From Ascaris suum (Eukaryota; Nematoda; Chromadorea; Rhabditida; Ascarididae), in the NCBI GenBank assembly GCA_013433145.1, contig CM024179.1, positions 5,739,300-5,803,299 on the forward strand: a DNA stretch of 64,000 nt, read 5' to 3'. A program made the translations under genes and the position numbers. The number at the start of each line of letters is the position of its first letter. Within the stretch, counting starts at the first letter, position 1. This document shows positions 37,701-48,944 of this stretch, piece after piece. Below the pieces are notes generated by a model. The model saw only the letters and a program-made list of their open reading frames with translations, was not told the DNA's origin and did not search any database.

Positions 37701-40700
37701 GGAGCTTTAAATGAACCGACAGCTGAAAAAGTTGTGGCATGGCTTATGCGAGGGTAGAATAGGGCTAAGGGTGGCTGGTAGTCTTCGTGTATGGCGAGAC
37801 GCCAAATCAAGTGCAGAGGAGATTTTCTGCTTTGAAATAATTGCTACTTCTAAGATCGAGAACTCAGCGATGGAATCGCCGTCCCTTTTCCTCCCGTTGT
37901 CCTTCCCTCCCTCCCTTCCTCTCACTTCCATCATCCATGCTTGTTTCTGCATCTGCCAGTGTGTAAACGCGAAAAATCGAAACGAATGAAATTCGCCCCC
38001 ACTGAGAGAATTTGGATACGTGACGAGATATATCATATCCCGGCTGAGGGGGAGAAGCGTTTCATACCCCGGAGAGCTGCGTTCTGGAAATCGCCTGTCT
38101 AGCAGGGGATATCTGCAGCTGGAAAGGCAAGCATGAGGGCTGAAGTGTTGGGAAACGCTTTTTTATGACGACACCGTTTCTACATGGTTTAGCTACAGCG
38201 CTTATTGAGTTCACATAAAAACGCGATGAATTCCGGCCTTCAGAGGCCGCGTTAGCTTTTCGACGTAGCCCGTTAGCAAATTTTCAAAGACTAGTACAAA
38301 TGTATAAGAATTGCCTCGGAGATGATGTGAAGGTGATGTTGGTATCGCTGTATTGCATCCCAATAAGGGAGCTGCAGAAGTGAGGAACAAAAATGCGGAA
38401 GACTCACTGTTTGCAAACACACTTTTCTGCTAGAAGGATGGTAAAATGTGAAAACAACAACGAGGCGACAGGGCAGTTTGCAGGACTGTCGAAAGTGGCA
38501 GCTGAACTTATTGCATCACAAGAACTGTTTTCGGTGGCAGCTGAAAATATAACATCACAATTTATCATGCTCTTCTTGGCACTTGTAATACATGCGAAGA
38601 ACAGCCAACTGTCACGATAAGTTGAGCAAAGTGAATGACATCTCTTCCATAGTCGACCTCCAGGGTGGAAACAGAATAGTCGTATGCATAAGCCTTCTTC
38701 GAGCTGGCATTTCGGGTTCCTTCAATGCCGTTGGAATCTACAAAAATCGAACGCATCTTTGCGGCAATAGCAGCCATAGAGACTGCATAACACCGGAAAA
38801 GTCTCACTAGTCAATGATTATCCTCGTTACTTCTGACTCACTTCTTCGAGTGCTTGAAGCCACAGAATTTACTGTTCTAACGTATCCGGTGTCGTTTCGC
38901 TTCTCTGAACGGCTGCGATAGCAGTAGTTGGAACCCGACTATGCGCAGCGTTCTTCACAACAGTTTAAGCTCATTCCTATAAACTATCATGGTTAAAGAG
39001 AGGGCAATTTTTGCTTTACCGAAAAATTAAGCCATAATTAATCATGAGAATAAATTATAATAAATATAACTCATGGAAGTTCGAGTTGATAAAATACATT
39101 ATTGCCATTATTGCGAAACCCATGGAAATTATGATGTCCTGAAGTACATTAAATGTAGGTTAATAGATTTTCGAGACGGCGAAGCAGGAAGTGATGTAAT
39201 TTCAGCAGTTCTCATAGAACCTGCATACTGCAGCGATTAAAAAACATGAGAAATTGGCAGCACTGCTTTATAGAGCTTTTGCCAGTTGATAGTCATCAAA
39301 CATTTCTGCTGTCAGTTCCTGTTGTTGCTAACTCTTTGTAGTGAAAATGAATTGGCTTTTACCTACATATACGACTACCCTCCGAGTAAACGACGTTTTC
39401 CTCGAGGTTAAAACGTTAAAAGATAGACGGAAAGGGTAGACGATGACACTTTAAGTGGCTACAGTAGCAACAAGTTTGCCTTAAGATGTCGCGTTGTCTA
39501 TACAGCTTCCGGTTCTACGCCTCTCAGATAACTTCTCAGCCACCTGAAGATGTTTTCATGAATTTCCAACTTGTTTCCTGCTAGCTAAAGCAGTACTGAC
39601 ATTGTCCTAACTCTTCTTAATATTGAGCTCGGCGACGCGTGTCGCACTCCGTTTTTCCTTTGCAAATCATTTCTGCTATCATTTCAGCTGGACGAATTTG
39701 TAGTGGCAGACATTCATGAAAAGCATGATAAAAACGCGCGATTTTCGCCTCTATTGCAGTAGAAACTGTGCGTAAACGCAGAGTGTGGAGAATTTTGACA
39801 CGTAGCGCACTTGCAACGTAGACCTGGAGTTTTCTGCATTCGTCGTGTGGCCGTTGTGGCGGTTACAGTTAGTAGTTTCCAGTCCGCAGGCGTTTCAGAG
39901 TTGGAATGATGCGGTTAAAAATATGTTCAGTCAGGGTCTGATTTTATCTCACTTCCACCATTCTGTTTCTAATTCTAGCACACCCTGATATTTCGTTTGA
40001 CTGCATATGGGTAGATGTTTTCATGAAATGCAGGTATTGGGCTTGTCTATTTATCTATATATATATTTATCTATTCATGAAATGGGCTTGTCTATTTACC
40101 ACTTTAAGCATATCTATTTTCGTTGTGCCTCCTGAGGACGTCCATTATCCTTCATTATCTGCTTTTACAATAAACTGTTGTTTCTTTGAAAGTGGCTCCA
40201 TGGAGATTTTTTCCAGCTTCCGAAGACAAGATCGGCGTTCTTTGATCTCTCACACAATGAGAAGTAGGGATCTCCATTGCCACCGCTTGAAGCTCATGCT
40301 CAGAAAATCTATTGCGGGATAGGTAGAAAGCTCGCGGTCCGTAATCATTGAGTCATTTTTAGAAGGGGGCTCCACGCGGAAAAAGGGAAGGGATGGCAAT
40401 GAACTTTGAGAACGAGTTTTGCATGGGTGGAGGCACCTTCAAATCGTTTTTGCTTTCAGAAATTTAAAACAAGGATCTCTCACATTAGCCATGCTTGCAT
40501 GCCGCTATATTTGTTTTCATCAGAGAAAACTAGAACTCTAATGCAGCAATTTGCTTCGGTCCATATATGCGTCGCACCGAATGGGATCATTATAATGGTC
40601 GCATCTTTAGAACACTGTCGAAGAATAGCAGTCGTGTTAGACTCGCAGAACGTGCAGCACGTAGCCAGTTTGTGAGCTTTTCAGGTGGAACTAACCACAG

Positions 40701-41994
40701 GAAGTCTTCCATGGAAATGCCTGGAGCCTGACAAAAAACAAGTCGCTCTTTGCAAAGAGAGATGCAGGAAGATAATACCATCTGACTTGTTCGGAGGGTG
40801 CCCAAGGGAATACCCCACAATTCTCAGCTACATCGATTCCTTAAGGTAGTAGTAAAATTGATTGTCACGACTTCTCAAAGTTCCTAAAGTTTACGGCGCT
40901 GTATGCAGCACACTTCAGTCAATTTTGTTCATGCATCGAGCACTGTGTCGCGCGCATCTTTGATACGCTGCAAACATTTCTGTTGCACCGTCAACGGATT
41001 ATGGATGAATGCTGACTGTGGTAATGCGAACAGCGGAAATCTGATCCGATGACACAAAGAATGCCGTCAGAAGCTCTTGAGTTCCATCCTATATGATATT
41101 CTGGAAATCATAGTGGGGTTGCAGCGTTGCCTCAATGACAAAACGCCCTTTCAAGAGTTTGTATAAATAGGTGGTGAATTCTTTGAATAGCGGGTCTGTT
41201 ATACAGGGAGGCACCCGTTCCGCGGCGTGTTCACAGCTAGTGAGCAAGTCGCCAGTAGGAGGAATGGTAACGTGCAAACTTTTTTCTCATATTGCTACTC
41301 AGAAGTTATTCAAAAACTTTCAAGCAGTTGATAATGAAACCAGCTGATTTGCCATAACACGTCAAAAGTAACACATTAGAGAAATTTAGCGCATCGCAAT
41401 GTGATAGAAAAGTGAATTCCTCTGTGTTTTTGGTGTGTGATATTTGAACGTAGACAATGACTCATCACGGAGAAGTCATTGTGTCTTAAATATGCGACAC
41501 ATTGGTTCAAATATGCCTGACAACTATTTACCTCATCTGCAGTTCATGCAGGTCACCGACGATTGATCTAACCGAACAGATGTGACATAACTTATTGAAA
41601 TGTGTTTTACCAGTTGCGTGGCAACGAACAGATGTCATAAAACTCAATCTGTCACAGCTGCTGAGGTCTAAAAATCTTCCAAGGCAAAGGAGCAGTTTAA
41701 TAAGAAATATTCCAATGCTAGGAGCCTAAGGCACTAGACTCGAAAAGTCTTTTCAAGTGTTTCTATTGGTAATATTATTTCCGATCCAGATATGCTCGTT
41801 CTCCTCATCGAATCTGGTTGTTCTGTTCATTTACTGGAGTGTCTTCATTCGGTGTACCGAATTTGTCTTTCTTTTGCAGTTACTACAGGAGGCCAGATTA
41901 TGACAAAATCACAGCGCTTATGCGCAGTGCACTAAATAGCAACAACGTGTTGGAGTACCCTTACGACTGGGAACAAAGCAGAGCTTTTATCTGA
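22798..41994 (+). CDS. CK1/tau-tubulin-kinase-like Ser/Thr protein kinase
   Basis: Exons: 22798-22895 (WSVVKKLGEGGFGAVYL, glycine-rich loop), 26605-26667 (FALKAE, beta-3 lysine), 30635-30769 (VLKMEVFVLREL...FIVMTLVG-like block NYIVMTLVGSSLQ), 32903-33018 (DLRKMSSK...CLEAIHELHDVG), 33753-33911 (YLHRDVKPANFAI catalytic loop, LLDLGLCRKY in place of the usual DFG, then GFRGTIR), 36682-36757 (YAALSCHVSREQCRKDDLES), 40685-40845 (VELTTGSLPWK...), and 41880-41994 (YYRRPDYDKI...EYPYDWEQSRAFI, stop). Phases match at every junction and no stop interrupts the 307 residues. All introns are GT-AG except intron 5, which starts GC. The order follows worm CK1/TTBK-like kinases along their whole catalytic domain. 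The first ~10-20 residues must come from an upstream exon, possibly 21616-21649. HRD, the lysine and the metal-binding aspartate (DLG) are present, so it is probably active. Such nematode kinases are often germline- or sperm-expressed; that is inference. Confidence 0.9.
23495..23650 (+). mobile_element. CR1-like LINE fragment (linker between endonuclease and RT)
   Basis: On the + strand inside kinase intron 1, the frame reads FELYSWFKSLRGVLTGLLKP, then NDGGKVLDDAGKAELFNN, a TAG, then FSYMLQHDN. This resembles the segment before the reverse transcriptase in CR1-like non-LTR retrotransposons (...G....D...KAE.FN.FF..VF...). It is interrupted by a stop and has no RT following on this strand. It lies opposite in orientation to the larger LINE relic next to it. 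Confidence 0.55.
24110..26030 (-). mobile_element. decayed CR1-like non-LTR retrotransposon, antisense in kinase intron 1
   Basis: Reading on the - strand from high to low coordinates gives pieces of a CR1-type reverse transcriptase in order: pre-RT segment DFVDITPADISTRLKLL (about 25,490); NYR.ISL-like block YRLMSLTCTVSKLFERLIVE (about 25,290); GKSTTTILL (about 25,160); the catalytic box LFFADDIEPLF (FADD at 24824-24835); YVPPILQYACQMW followed by QRQFT (about 24,470); and the C-terminal SFLNRFMKALPEE (about 24,200). The pieces lie in different frames and are separated by stops, so the element is dead. A 183-codon open frame at 25477-26028 continues upstream and may be the remaining 5' part, though its motif support is weak. 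It sits entirely within intron 1 of the kinase, antisense to it. Confidence 0.72.
27749..27846. repeat. three-copy 30-bp tandem repeat
   Basis: Unit TATAAACGTTTGCCTGTCGA plus CCATGATAGG, starting at 27749, 27779 and 27809. The second copy has TGTCC for CGACC and the third carries an 8-bp insertion before CCATGATAG. Its length is a multiple of three, so both strands stay open through it and give spurious repetitive peptides. Confidence 0.9.
27966..28051. repeat. 27-bp tandem repeat (two full copies plus a partial)
   Basis: Unit TTAAAGGCATCGAAAGATTT plus AACTCCA at 27966-27992 and 27993-28019. A partial third copy (28037-28051) follows a repeated GAAAGTTACCATT-type spacer that also stands just before the first unit (near 27952). 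The array is thus a compound duplication. It lies 120 bp from the 30-bp repeat but is unrelated to it in sequence. Confidence 0.88.
30219..30325 (+). pseudogene. degenerate duplicate of kinase exon 3
   Basis: This block parallels the real exon 3 and its acceptor region about 390 bp downstream. TTCTCAGAAC, CCATACAG-ATTCTGAAAAT, TACTGAGGGGGCTGAAAAAC, GAATGCGGAACATTTATGCG and ATATCGTG correspond to TTCTCAGAAC, CCATTCAG-GTTTTGAAAAT, TACTGAGGGAGCTGAAAAAC, GAATGCAAAACATTTCTGCG and ATATCGTG. The copy has a net 2-nt loss early on that breaks the kinase frame, and similarity fades after about 30320. It keeps an AG acceptor but encodes no VLKMEV...ELK peptide. It is best read as a dead tandem exon duplication. 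Confidence 0.85.
30770..32902. other. kinase intron 3 (2.13 kb)
   Basis: No gene or transposon domain recognised. Open frames at 31179-31532 + and 31667-31873 + lack splice context. Confidence 0.55.
33912..36681. other. kinase intron 5, apparent GC-AG intron
   Basis: The upstream exon reads ...GFRGTI and ends with AG at 33911, followed by GCGAGG. The downstream exon opens after GTTTACAG with A-TAT-GCA, giving Arg-Tyr-Ala (RYA), exactly the family residues. The nearest GT (33917-33918) would leave a phase incompatible with the 36682 exon. So the donor is AG|GCGAGG, near the known GC-donor consensus AG|GCAAGT. The intron also holds antisense open frames at 35766-36503. Confidence 0.75.
35766..36503 (-). 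CDS. adjacent antisense open frames inside kinase intron 5, unassigned
   Basis: Two coding-like open frames lie on the - strand: 36503-36102 (133 codons, begins MKPDLRLQYSSVAST) and 36032-35766 (88 codons, includes DPKGLAAILGATEATLRKAR and LLFECPSGNVRRQHLDHLQQ). Both are hydrophilic with a mixed composition unlike chance AT-rich frames. Two other frames stay open across parts of the same stretch, which weakens the case. They could be exons of a nested gene or a decayed mobile element; I recognise neither. Confidence 0.25.
36963..37348. repeat. 24-bp direct repeat, 351 bp apart
   Basis: GTCAACTGCTTGTGGTACAG followed by TATC occurs at 36974-36997 and 37325-37348. The first copy is preceded by an extra 11-bp unit (GTCAACTGCTT at 36963-36973), and a diverged fragment (GCGGTACAGTA) follows the second near 37360. 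Confidence 0.85.
38495..38560. repeat. 39-bp tandem duplication, two copies
   Basis: GTGGCAGCTGAA...ACATCACAA-type 27-bp blocks at 38495-38521 and 38534-38560 differ at five or so positions. They are joined by a 12-bp spacer, so the period is 39 bp and the reading frame is preserved. Confidence 0.8.
40022..40100. repeat. short direct repeat around an AT microsatellite
   Basis: CATGAAATG...GGGCTTGTCTATTTA occurs near 40024-40050 and again near 40075-40098. A TATC/TATA-rich microsatellite lies between the two copies. Confidence 0.7.
41089..41277 (-). CDS. coding-like fragment in the last kinase intron, unassigned
   Basis: On the - strand the sequence reads LHVTIPPTGDLLTSCEHAAE, then RVPPCITDPLFKEFTTYLYK and so on to a stop. 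The composition is protein-like and an AAAAAAG acceptor precedes it, but no donor fits the end. It could be an isolated exon or a relic. I do not recognise it. Confidence 0.22.
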   Translation of the reverse strand: MHVTIPPTGDLLTSCEHAAERVPPCITDPLFKEFTTYLYKLLKGRFVIEATLQPHYDFQNII

Positions 41995-43799
41995 GGTCAC
42001 TTCCCGAATATGGAACGGAAGCTTGCAATGTTCTTATTCATGGCTTTTGAAATTTCTTTCATATTATTCATCAGATTTTAATGATGCTTAAGCGATTATC
42101 GCATATTATATATAGTTATTGATAAAGGCATTGTAGACTTTCCATTGCTGGATCTGTTTGCTCATCGTCAGCTCAAATGTTAGGAATAAGAGGATTTAAT
42201 GCTGAAGATGCTGCGTTTTTCGAGTTAGCGAGCCATGCCTCAGGTATACGTAACAATTTCGTGTATGATTATTATCACTTGGACTTGCTTTGATTTATGT
42301 TCGCATTCTGATGGAAGATTGGCAATTAAATTTTTGCCACATCTCTGAAATTGAACACTCACCCTTATCCGCAACTTTACTATTGACACCAATATTTTCA
42401 AACGCAAGTGGGGACGCATGCCTTTGGCAGATTGGCACAGACCGAGCTTCAAAAGTCTCCTTAACTCTTACTGCTCCGAAGTCTTATGCATTCAAGCGTA
42501 TTTTAGAATCGTCACATCAGCAACATCGAAAGGCCTAGCACACAGGCCCTTTAACAGATGTGGCTGTGTCTTACCTGTATTCCTTCATTAATAGAGGCAA
42601 CCAGCTGACATCTTTGCGGTTTACAGCAACATTTTCTTGTAGTCTGTCTCTGCCTGGCTCATAATATTCAATTAATTAACGTTTCGTTAACAGGTTTGAG
42701 GAAATTGGATGAAATCCATGCAAAAGAACGGCAGGATAAATTTTGAAAAGTTGACTGAAGAAAATTTGGGGAACGAACTCTTTCGCCTCGAGGGAACTGG
42801 TCAGAGGACGTAATTCAAGCTGACGTTCTTGGAGAAATATTGCTGGATGCCAAGAGTGGAGCACCTCACCACTCACCACATCAGTGCCAAAGAACGGAAG
42901 CAGAAAAAACAGTAGAAGACGCACTGAGAGATGGGACTGTCACTTCACTTTCTGTGCAACTGAATTCAACCTACATGTGTCAGAAAACTCTAGATAATAT
43001 GATTCAAGTCCCACATGCCTGATGAAACACAACACGCCTCACAAATCACGCGGGGACTGTCGATTTTGTAGAGGACGTAGCGGGGCAGTTCACTATCACC
43101 GCTGAATTTAAAAGCACCGACGTCGTTTGGACCGTCCTGATGTGCCATTGCCCAGGACGCTTCACTGACAGATATCTGCAATTCATTTCATCCCTCCTAT
43201 CGGATATGAACCTAGCATAACGTCTCTTGTGAAACAAATGAAAGTAGACACATGAATACAACAGGCGACGGAAAATTTTTCTCTCTCCTAATTTATATCA
43301 TCCGCACCATCTCTTACTTGAAAGCTTAAAGTGTGCACTGAAAATTCGTCTGGTAGCAATCGGATCACACGGAACAACTCACAAGGAAGAATGGACGGCA
43401 GGATCACTCAGAGATCATATTTACTATTTCGCATACTTTCCTTTTCCTAGAGGTATCTGAAACCTCATGATCATATGGGTATTGCGAAAGCGGATATCGT
43501 AACGGCTTCCATAGTAAGCTGCTCGGCATGTTAATGATGAGCAGCTGTGCAGTTAGGTTTGCCGAGAAATTCATTTGTGTTTTTAGTTGGCAATTTTATG
43601 CCGCATAGATGTTGCACATGAAAGTCTGGTGGGCAGTTGGTGACCGAATGCTTGTTCCTAACAAAATATGCAAATAAAGTTGCATGAAATGCAGTCACAT
43701 AGTCGTCCATCGCTGATGTGAACTGGTTTCAGTGCACATTGCGTTTAAGCTGGTATCGCATTGCATTTGCACATGCCACCCTTCGTTTGCATTAATGAC

Positions 43800-44111
43800 A
43801 TGGAGTCCATTTCGAAGATGGTGAGAAGGGTAAAGAGTGAGGGTGCCCTTTTACAAATTATTTTGTACGAAGTGTGGCAGCGGAACGGTCGTTCTGCGAT
43901 GTTAATGTTGCTGTTCGTGATATCATTGTTTTTGAATGCTAGTGCACTCGCTTCGATTATTGCGCTGCTGATTGCACTCATACAGTGTGTCTCGAGGTGC
44001 AAACAGAAACGGCCAATTCAGGACGGAGACGCACATCTGAAGCAGCCGGGCTGCGCTACGGCGGTAATCACGTTTCGCTCTCCTGAAAAAGTCGTTCTCC
44101 ACTCTTTCTGA
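43800..44111 (+). CDS. short open frame with a hydrophobic helix, doubtful
   Basis: From ATG at 43800 the frame runs 103 codons: MESISKMVRRVKSEG, then a hydrophobic stretch (AMLMLLFVISLFLNASALAS...IALLIALIQCVS) and a basic tail with CKQKRP. It would be a small single- or double-pass membrane protein. The opposite strand is also open over most of it, no splice or family evidence supports it, and chance is quite possible. Confidence 0.2.
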   Translation: MESISKMVRRVKSEGALLQIILYEVWQRNGRSAMLMLLFVISLFLNASALASIIALLIALIQCVSRCKQKRPIQDGDAHLKQPGCATAVITFRSPEKVVLHSF

Positions 44112-46037
44112 ACGCGGCCCATGACCATTTCTTTGAACATATAAGACATGGTCGGTTGTCGATACTAGAAAGCGTTATCTATCATACCTGTGTATGTGAT
44201 TAGCAACGTTTATGCGACCAATTTTGAGCTCAGATCAAAGAAAAACAGCGATAAGTGAACAAAATTGTGCATCCGAGCGGTACAGACACCATCTTCAGTA
44301 CAACTTGCTCTTTGAAACGAACTGTGGCTGTTTTGTGGAGCAGAAGTGTTCGGTGTAACCTCCTCTGTTATTCGGCAATGAAGTGGTCGTAAAGCCCAAA
44401 TGAGTCATTCACGCAGCAACTGTCGACATCAAACTATCTTGTAAGGAAACGTCAGGAAGTTTTTTGATGCTGAGAGTCAACCTGCGAAGGTGTTAAGAAA
44501 AAAAGAAATGGCTAGATAAGAAAGCGGAAATGGCGCATTTGTACAGTGTGCTCAACATGATCAGATGCTGCTTAAATAAGGATACGACCAAGGATCAAGT
44601 AAAGTTGTTGCGAGTGGAAGTGAAAAGCTGAACGTTATGCACACTCATTCTTTTCAAACACCGCCCGGTTGCGTCCTACTTATCAAACTGCAAAGTGCTT
44701 GGATCGTTACTAGGCTCTATGAATGGAGTTTTCGGGTACTCAGAAATGAAAGTAGTATGCTAATGGGAAAACCATTGGGGGCAATCCTCTTCTACCTCGC
44801 CACAAACTGGGGACAGGAGGTTTTAAAGCGTGGAGACGTAAGAAATGAACACCTAAGGAACCAAATCTGATTTTGCTGAATGTATACCGCTCTCCTCCTA
44901 TCTCTCCGAATCTAAAGAGCCTCTTGTTGGTAAATCCCACCACCAAAAACTCCCCCTTCGCATACACAATCATTTTAAGTCTTACGCATAACGTTCACTG
45001 CAGTAATTGTTAAGCATATCACTTTCTGATTTTCTACTCAAGAGTTCCGTCGATGCTCTTTATGTAACCGGCATTTGTAATGTCCGCCAACAAAATTATG
45101 GCGAACTGCAGCAAACAGAGAACTAAAGATTCGAGTTGTTCTTAGAAGAAAGTATCATTCCAGGATCGGATCGAAAGTTCTGCATCATCGCTCTTGAAAA
45201 ATGCGCGCTGTCTTCAGACAAGAAATTCCTCGAATAGGATACCTGGACCTTCATTGGACGTTTCTGGCACAGGATCACAACCCTCTTCACTGCATGAAGA
45301 GAAGACGCAACAAACTGGTCCTGACGATCAATACGTTCAACTTTTTTATTTACTGCCGCTTATCAGCTTGCAAGGGACTCCATGTTTTAATACGAACAGG
45401 GGGCCAACACTTCTAACTTCAAGCATTAAGGTGTTTGAATAGAAACGAAGAAACTGTCAAGGCATACTTAGAGGGGTTGCATGTGTGTCACTTAGAATTT
45501 TAAGAAACGGCTACATGAATCAGTACGGCCACAACAGGCTACTGCTCGGGATTGTTTTCTTCATCACGTATCTTCCAATGAAACTTTCCACTAGAAGAGC
45601 ATACCCCACGTCAAATTTTCCACTAGAGGGACATAGTTATTGCTTGATGATGTGAACTCAACATTGAACAGAAAGTTTGATGTACATCTCTCGCAGAACA
45701 GTTTTCTCCCTCTAGGAATCACAGGGTATCTGTGAGATCCTCAGCGATATAGTTTGTGCCTGACAGTAGCCTCATCTTTATATTCAATTCTTATTAGCTG
45801 TAGTTCTTATTCTTACTCTTTCATCCTTCTACATGGAACACCCACTGTGTTCGCAGAGCTTTCACGATTTCAGAAGGAAACGGAAAAATAGAGAAGATCG
45901 AAAAGGACAGCAAATTTCACCAGGTCGAGAAAAAAGTCACTCTTTCGCAACGAAAAAATGAGAGAAACGAAACAGTTCACAACGGCACGAACGAAAACAA
46001 CAAAACAATCAATAAAAATATTGTCGTCGGAGAAAGA

Positions 46038-46277
46038 ATGTTCTGCGGCTGCAAAATAAATAATGCAATGGTAGAGGAGGAAGAGGATGAGGGAGAGGTG
46101 AAGCCGAAAGTCATCGAAACGACAAGACTCGTCGATAGATCCTCAGTCCAAAGGGCCAAAGAAGGGAACATCAAAGCGACTCCCGTTGGACAAGGATACG
46201 ACCAAAAATGTTGGCGGATGCTTTTGGTTTTTGTTTGCCACCTCATCACTGTGCACATTAGTAATGATTTGAAATGA
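46038..46277 (+). CDS. small acidic open frame, doubtful
   Basis: ATG at 46038 opens 79 codons with an acidic run (MVEEEEDEGEVKPKVIETTR) and a hydrophobic end (WRMLLVFVCHLITVHI). The - strand is open for 124 codons over the same stretch with a serine run, the complement of the GAG/GAA run. Neither strand shows a family motif or splice signals. A purine-rich repeat explains much of the openness. Confidence 0.18.
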   Translation: MFCGCKINNAMVEEEEDEGEVKPKVIETTRLVDRSSVQRAKEGNIKATPVGQGYDQKCWRMLLVFVCHLITVHISNDLK

Positions 46278-46312
46278 TTTACCAGCGACGGCCTTAATGT
46301 AGCGCCTTCATC

Positions 46313-46368
46313 TATGAGGTGATAAAACGCCGGCCGATTTGCACGACGCAATTATGAGGTGATAAAAC
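46313..46368. repeat. 16-bp direct repeat
   Basis: TATGAGGTGATAAAAC occurs at 46313-46328 and 46353-46368, 40 bp apart. Confidence 0.85.
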
Positions 46369-48278
46369 CCATCGTAAAGTGAACGGATTAGGACGCTAGC
46401 GAGCAGAGAAACAATGCTTACGGAAAAATGAGAAAAATGTGCTGATGTCTTGGTGCATTTTGAAGTGACGGGTCGACGTTATGTTTGTGGATTCGGCTGC
46501 TAGCGAACTGGTGTCCTGGTGCCTTTACGTTCTTCCATCGTACAGCCTCATCACATAGAACTATTTTCTTAACTGTCAATTTGTTAATTTTTTATAGTTT
46601 TTTAAGAACTTTTTTGCCGGAACTTTGGACTTCACCATTAACTTTTTTTTGGCTTCACTGTAAATTGCATGGAACTACGTTCGTTAATTCAGTCATCCCG
46701 TCACCGTCGAATTTCCTGTATGCACCCATCCTTCTTTAACATCGAAATAATTGGGCGGCAAATATGTCGAGAAGGAAACGATGGCCAGGTCATAATGGCG
46801 ACTCCATAGCACCTTACTTTCGCCCATTGCAAATCTCGTACTTGGACGTTCATGCAACTGCAATGAGCAAAACCCCATCAATAGAAATTTAGAATATTTC
46901 CTCTAATTTTTAGAGGAGACACTTTGATAAACCTTACCAGGGAAATCAGGTAGCATACCCCCTAATAATATCAGACAGTTCTCATCAGATGGTTTGACGA
47001 TTTGAGTGGAAAGCAACGAGTGGTGATAGCTTTCATTTTCTTCCCTTTCTCTGCTATCAGCAAAAGTTTGTGAAACAACGTGACGATTTTAATCAGCTAT
47101 GCGTAATGGTATAAGTCAAGAAGTTATTATGGACTTCGGCTGCAATTTCATGGCACCTTGCGGCATCTGCAGTGTGTCATTTGGGTAGACGTTTCCTCAA
47201 CTGCCGTGCCTTAAAAATAATTTCCCTTAAAGAAATAGTTTTGCGCTTGGAGCACGTGAGCTTTGAGGACAGGAAACGGTGACTCAGACCCAGATTGGGA
47301 TAGAAAACTGCCTAATGTGTAGCTGTCTCACGTCAACACGACAAGAGAATATTCGTAGCCGGTTTTTTGAGACAAAATTTTTTTCGGAGAAGAGAAGTTC
47401 GAAGCGTTCGTACTGATGGTAGTGATTATCATTTGCGAATCCGAGTTTTCGAAGCAAAGGTGTCATTAAAAGCCATTTCTCGGTCTGATGCGCAAAAAAC
47501 TTCCATTCGAAAAATTATTGCCACGTAATATTGTTGCGATATACAGAGCACCTTTACAGTCGGACATTATTTCACCGGCACACCCATTATTATCTAACCA
47601 CAACTTTGCCACCCCAACTACATTCACCAGCCTGCTTTTCAGTCTCCTCTTTTCGTTGTCTGCTTTACCGTACTAGATGCCTTTGTTTCACCCCTTATGT
47701 TGCCAGTCTGCCGCGTTATTTATGTCGAAAACCGAGAAAAGTTTTGGTGGGAATTTCGCACTCCAGAAAAAGCGTAGAGATCTTCATTGGAGTTCATCTT
47801 CGAGGAAGATTCTCTTCACTATTTAATTAGATTGCCAACGTCAGTTTACTCGACTTTTTACTTCTAGATGGGCAGTTATCACCTTTAGAAATGAAAAGAA
47901 AGTTATGAGTGACAGAGGGACAAAGAGAAGAGTAAAATTGCAGCCCAGACGGCAGAAATCAAGAGCAGTACAGCTAGCAATAATCTTATCGAGAACAATT
48001 GACTAAATGTTCTACCAAAGATCCCACTTGCTGCGCATGCGCATTCCAACCTAGATAGGATCCATGAGGCCCAGGGATTGTTCATTTTTCTACCCACGTT
48101 TTCTTATGGACTTGTGCGGTCATCACCTGATGCTTCGCGCTACCCGTTCTTCATTTTTTAGAAGGGGCTTCTTATTTTCCTCTCAAATCCACACAAACTG
48201 CGGGAAGTTTTACTCCCGTGTCCATTGTATTTCACTACGGCTTATCGCAAGCGTTATCACTTTGTTGCACGTTTTTAG

Positions 48279-48944
48279 CAAAGAACACGCAAAGAACAGA
48301 ACATGAAGAAGCAATTAAAGCAGGCGAGTCACAGAGTGCTGCAGAACCTGTTCCGGAGCCACTGTCCGATGCTCGAACTCAGAAATCAACGACGATTGTT
48401 GTAAGTGACGCATTCATTTACACAGCACTTCGTGAGTAGGCTACATTCCATCTCTGATGTCCAAATTCGATTTGTTAGCAATGGCTTGCCAGCGCTCCGT
48501 CCAGTCCCAACGACTGCCAGTGCCTTGCAAATGAAAATTCCTCCTGACTTCCGCCCACGCTACGTGTCTCTTGTGGCATTCCAATAAAAAACGTGACGTT
48601 TCACGGAATTCGCCAATTTTACAAGAACGAGGGTTGTATGGATTTTTGAAGAAACCGTCTTGCTGCCTTCGTTCTAACACCCAGTTACGTGATTCCTGTT
48701 CTTTATGAGAAAATAGTGCTCTCAAAATTTTCGAAGACATCCCAGGAATCCGGGTGTTCTTTTGCGCCTAAATGGAAACTTCTTGGTTCAATTCGTTAGA
48801 GCCAAAAAAGAAATACCATTAACGCTCCGAGAAGAGCATTCTGCTTTGGATGAACTGAAGGCATCTTTATGGCATGAGAGAATGTTTCGACTGAGTGGAG
48901 GAAAGAAGTTCTCTGCCTTTGTTTGCAAGGACAAGTTTCATTAG
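48279..48944 (+). CDS. candidate exons of an unassigned gene
   Basis: 48279-48400 lies between a good acceptor (CACGTTTTTAG) and a consensus donor (ATTGTT|gtaagt). It encodes a hydrophilic stretch with HEEAIKAGESQSAAEPVPEP. 48746-48944 follows ACATCCCAG, reads LNGNFLVQFVRAKKEIPLTL... and ends ...FVCKDKFH at a TAG. The two do not match in phase, so a further exon would be needed between them if they belong together. I do not recognise either piece. Confidence 0.3.

Larger units (their letters stand above)
36758..40684. other. kinase intron 6 (3.9 kb)
   Basis: Carries three short direct duplications (36.97/37.33 kb, 38.5 kb and 40.0-40.1 kb) and a C/T-rich run near 37.9 kb. Open frames here lack splice context or motifs. 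One (37315-37710 +) contains MPWNPEDDV, which I could not relate to the kinase. Confidence 0.55.
41995..48278. other. gene-poor stretch downstream of the kinase
   Basis: No supported gene apart from the weak candidates listed separately. A hydrophilic - strand frame at 43181-42990 (GDSELPRYVLYKIDSPRV) is coding-like but unplaced. No canonical AATAAA was found close after the kinase stop. Confidence 0.45.

Noticed and set aside
42676..42924. - strand open frame beginning with a signal-peptide-like run (RLLLFFLLPFFGTDV)
   Set aside because: The first codon is GTG rather than ATG, no trans-splice acceptor/ATG pair fits, and no downstream exon follows.
45977..46351. 124-codon - strand frame with a serine run
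   Set aside because: It is the complement of a GAG/GAA-rich stretch and the opposite strand is equally open; low complexity explains it.
48441..48740. 99-codon - strand frame overlapping a candidate + strand gene
   Set aside because: No splice context or motif, and it conflicts with the better-supported + strand exon at 48746.
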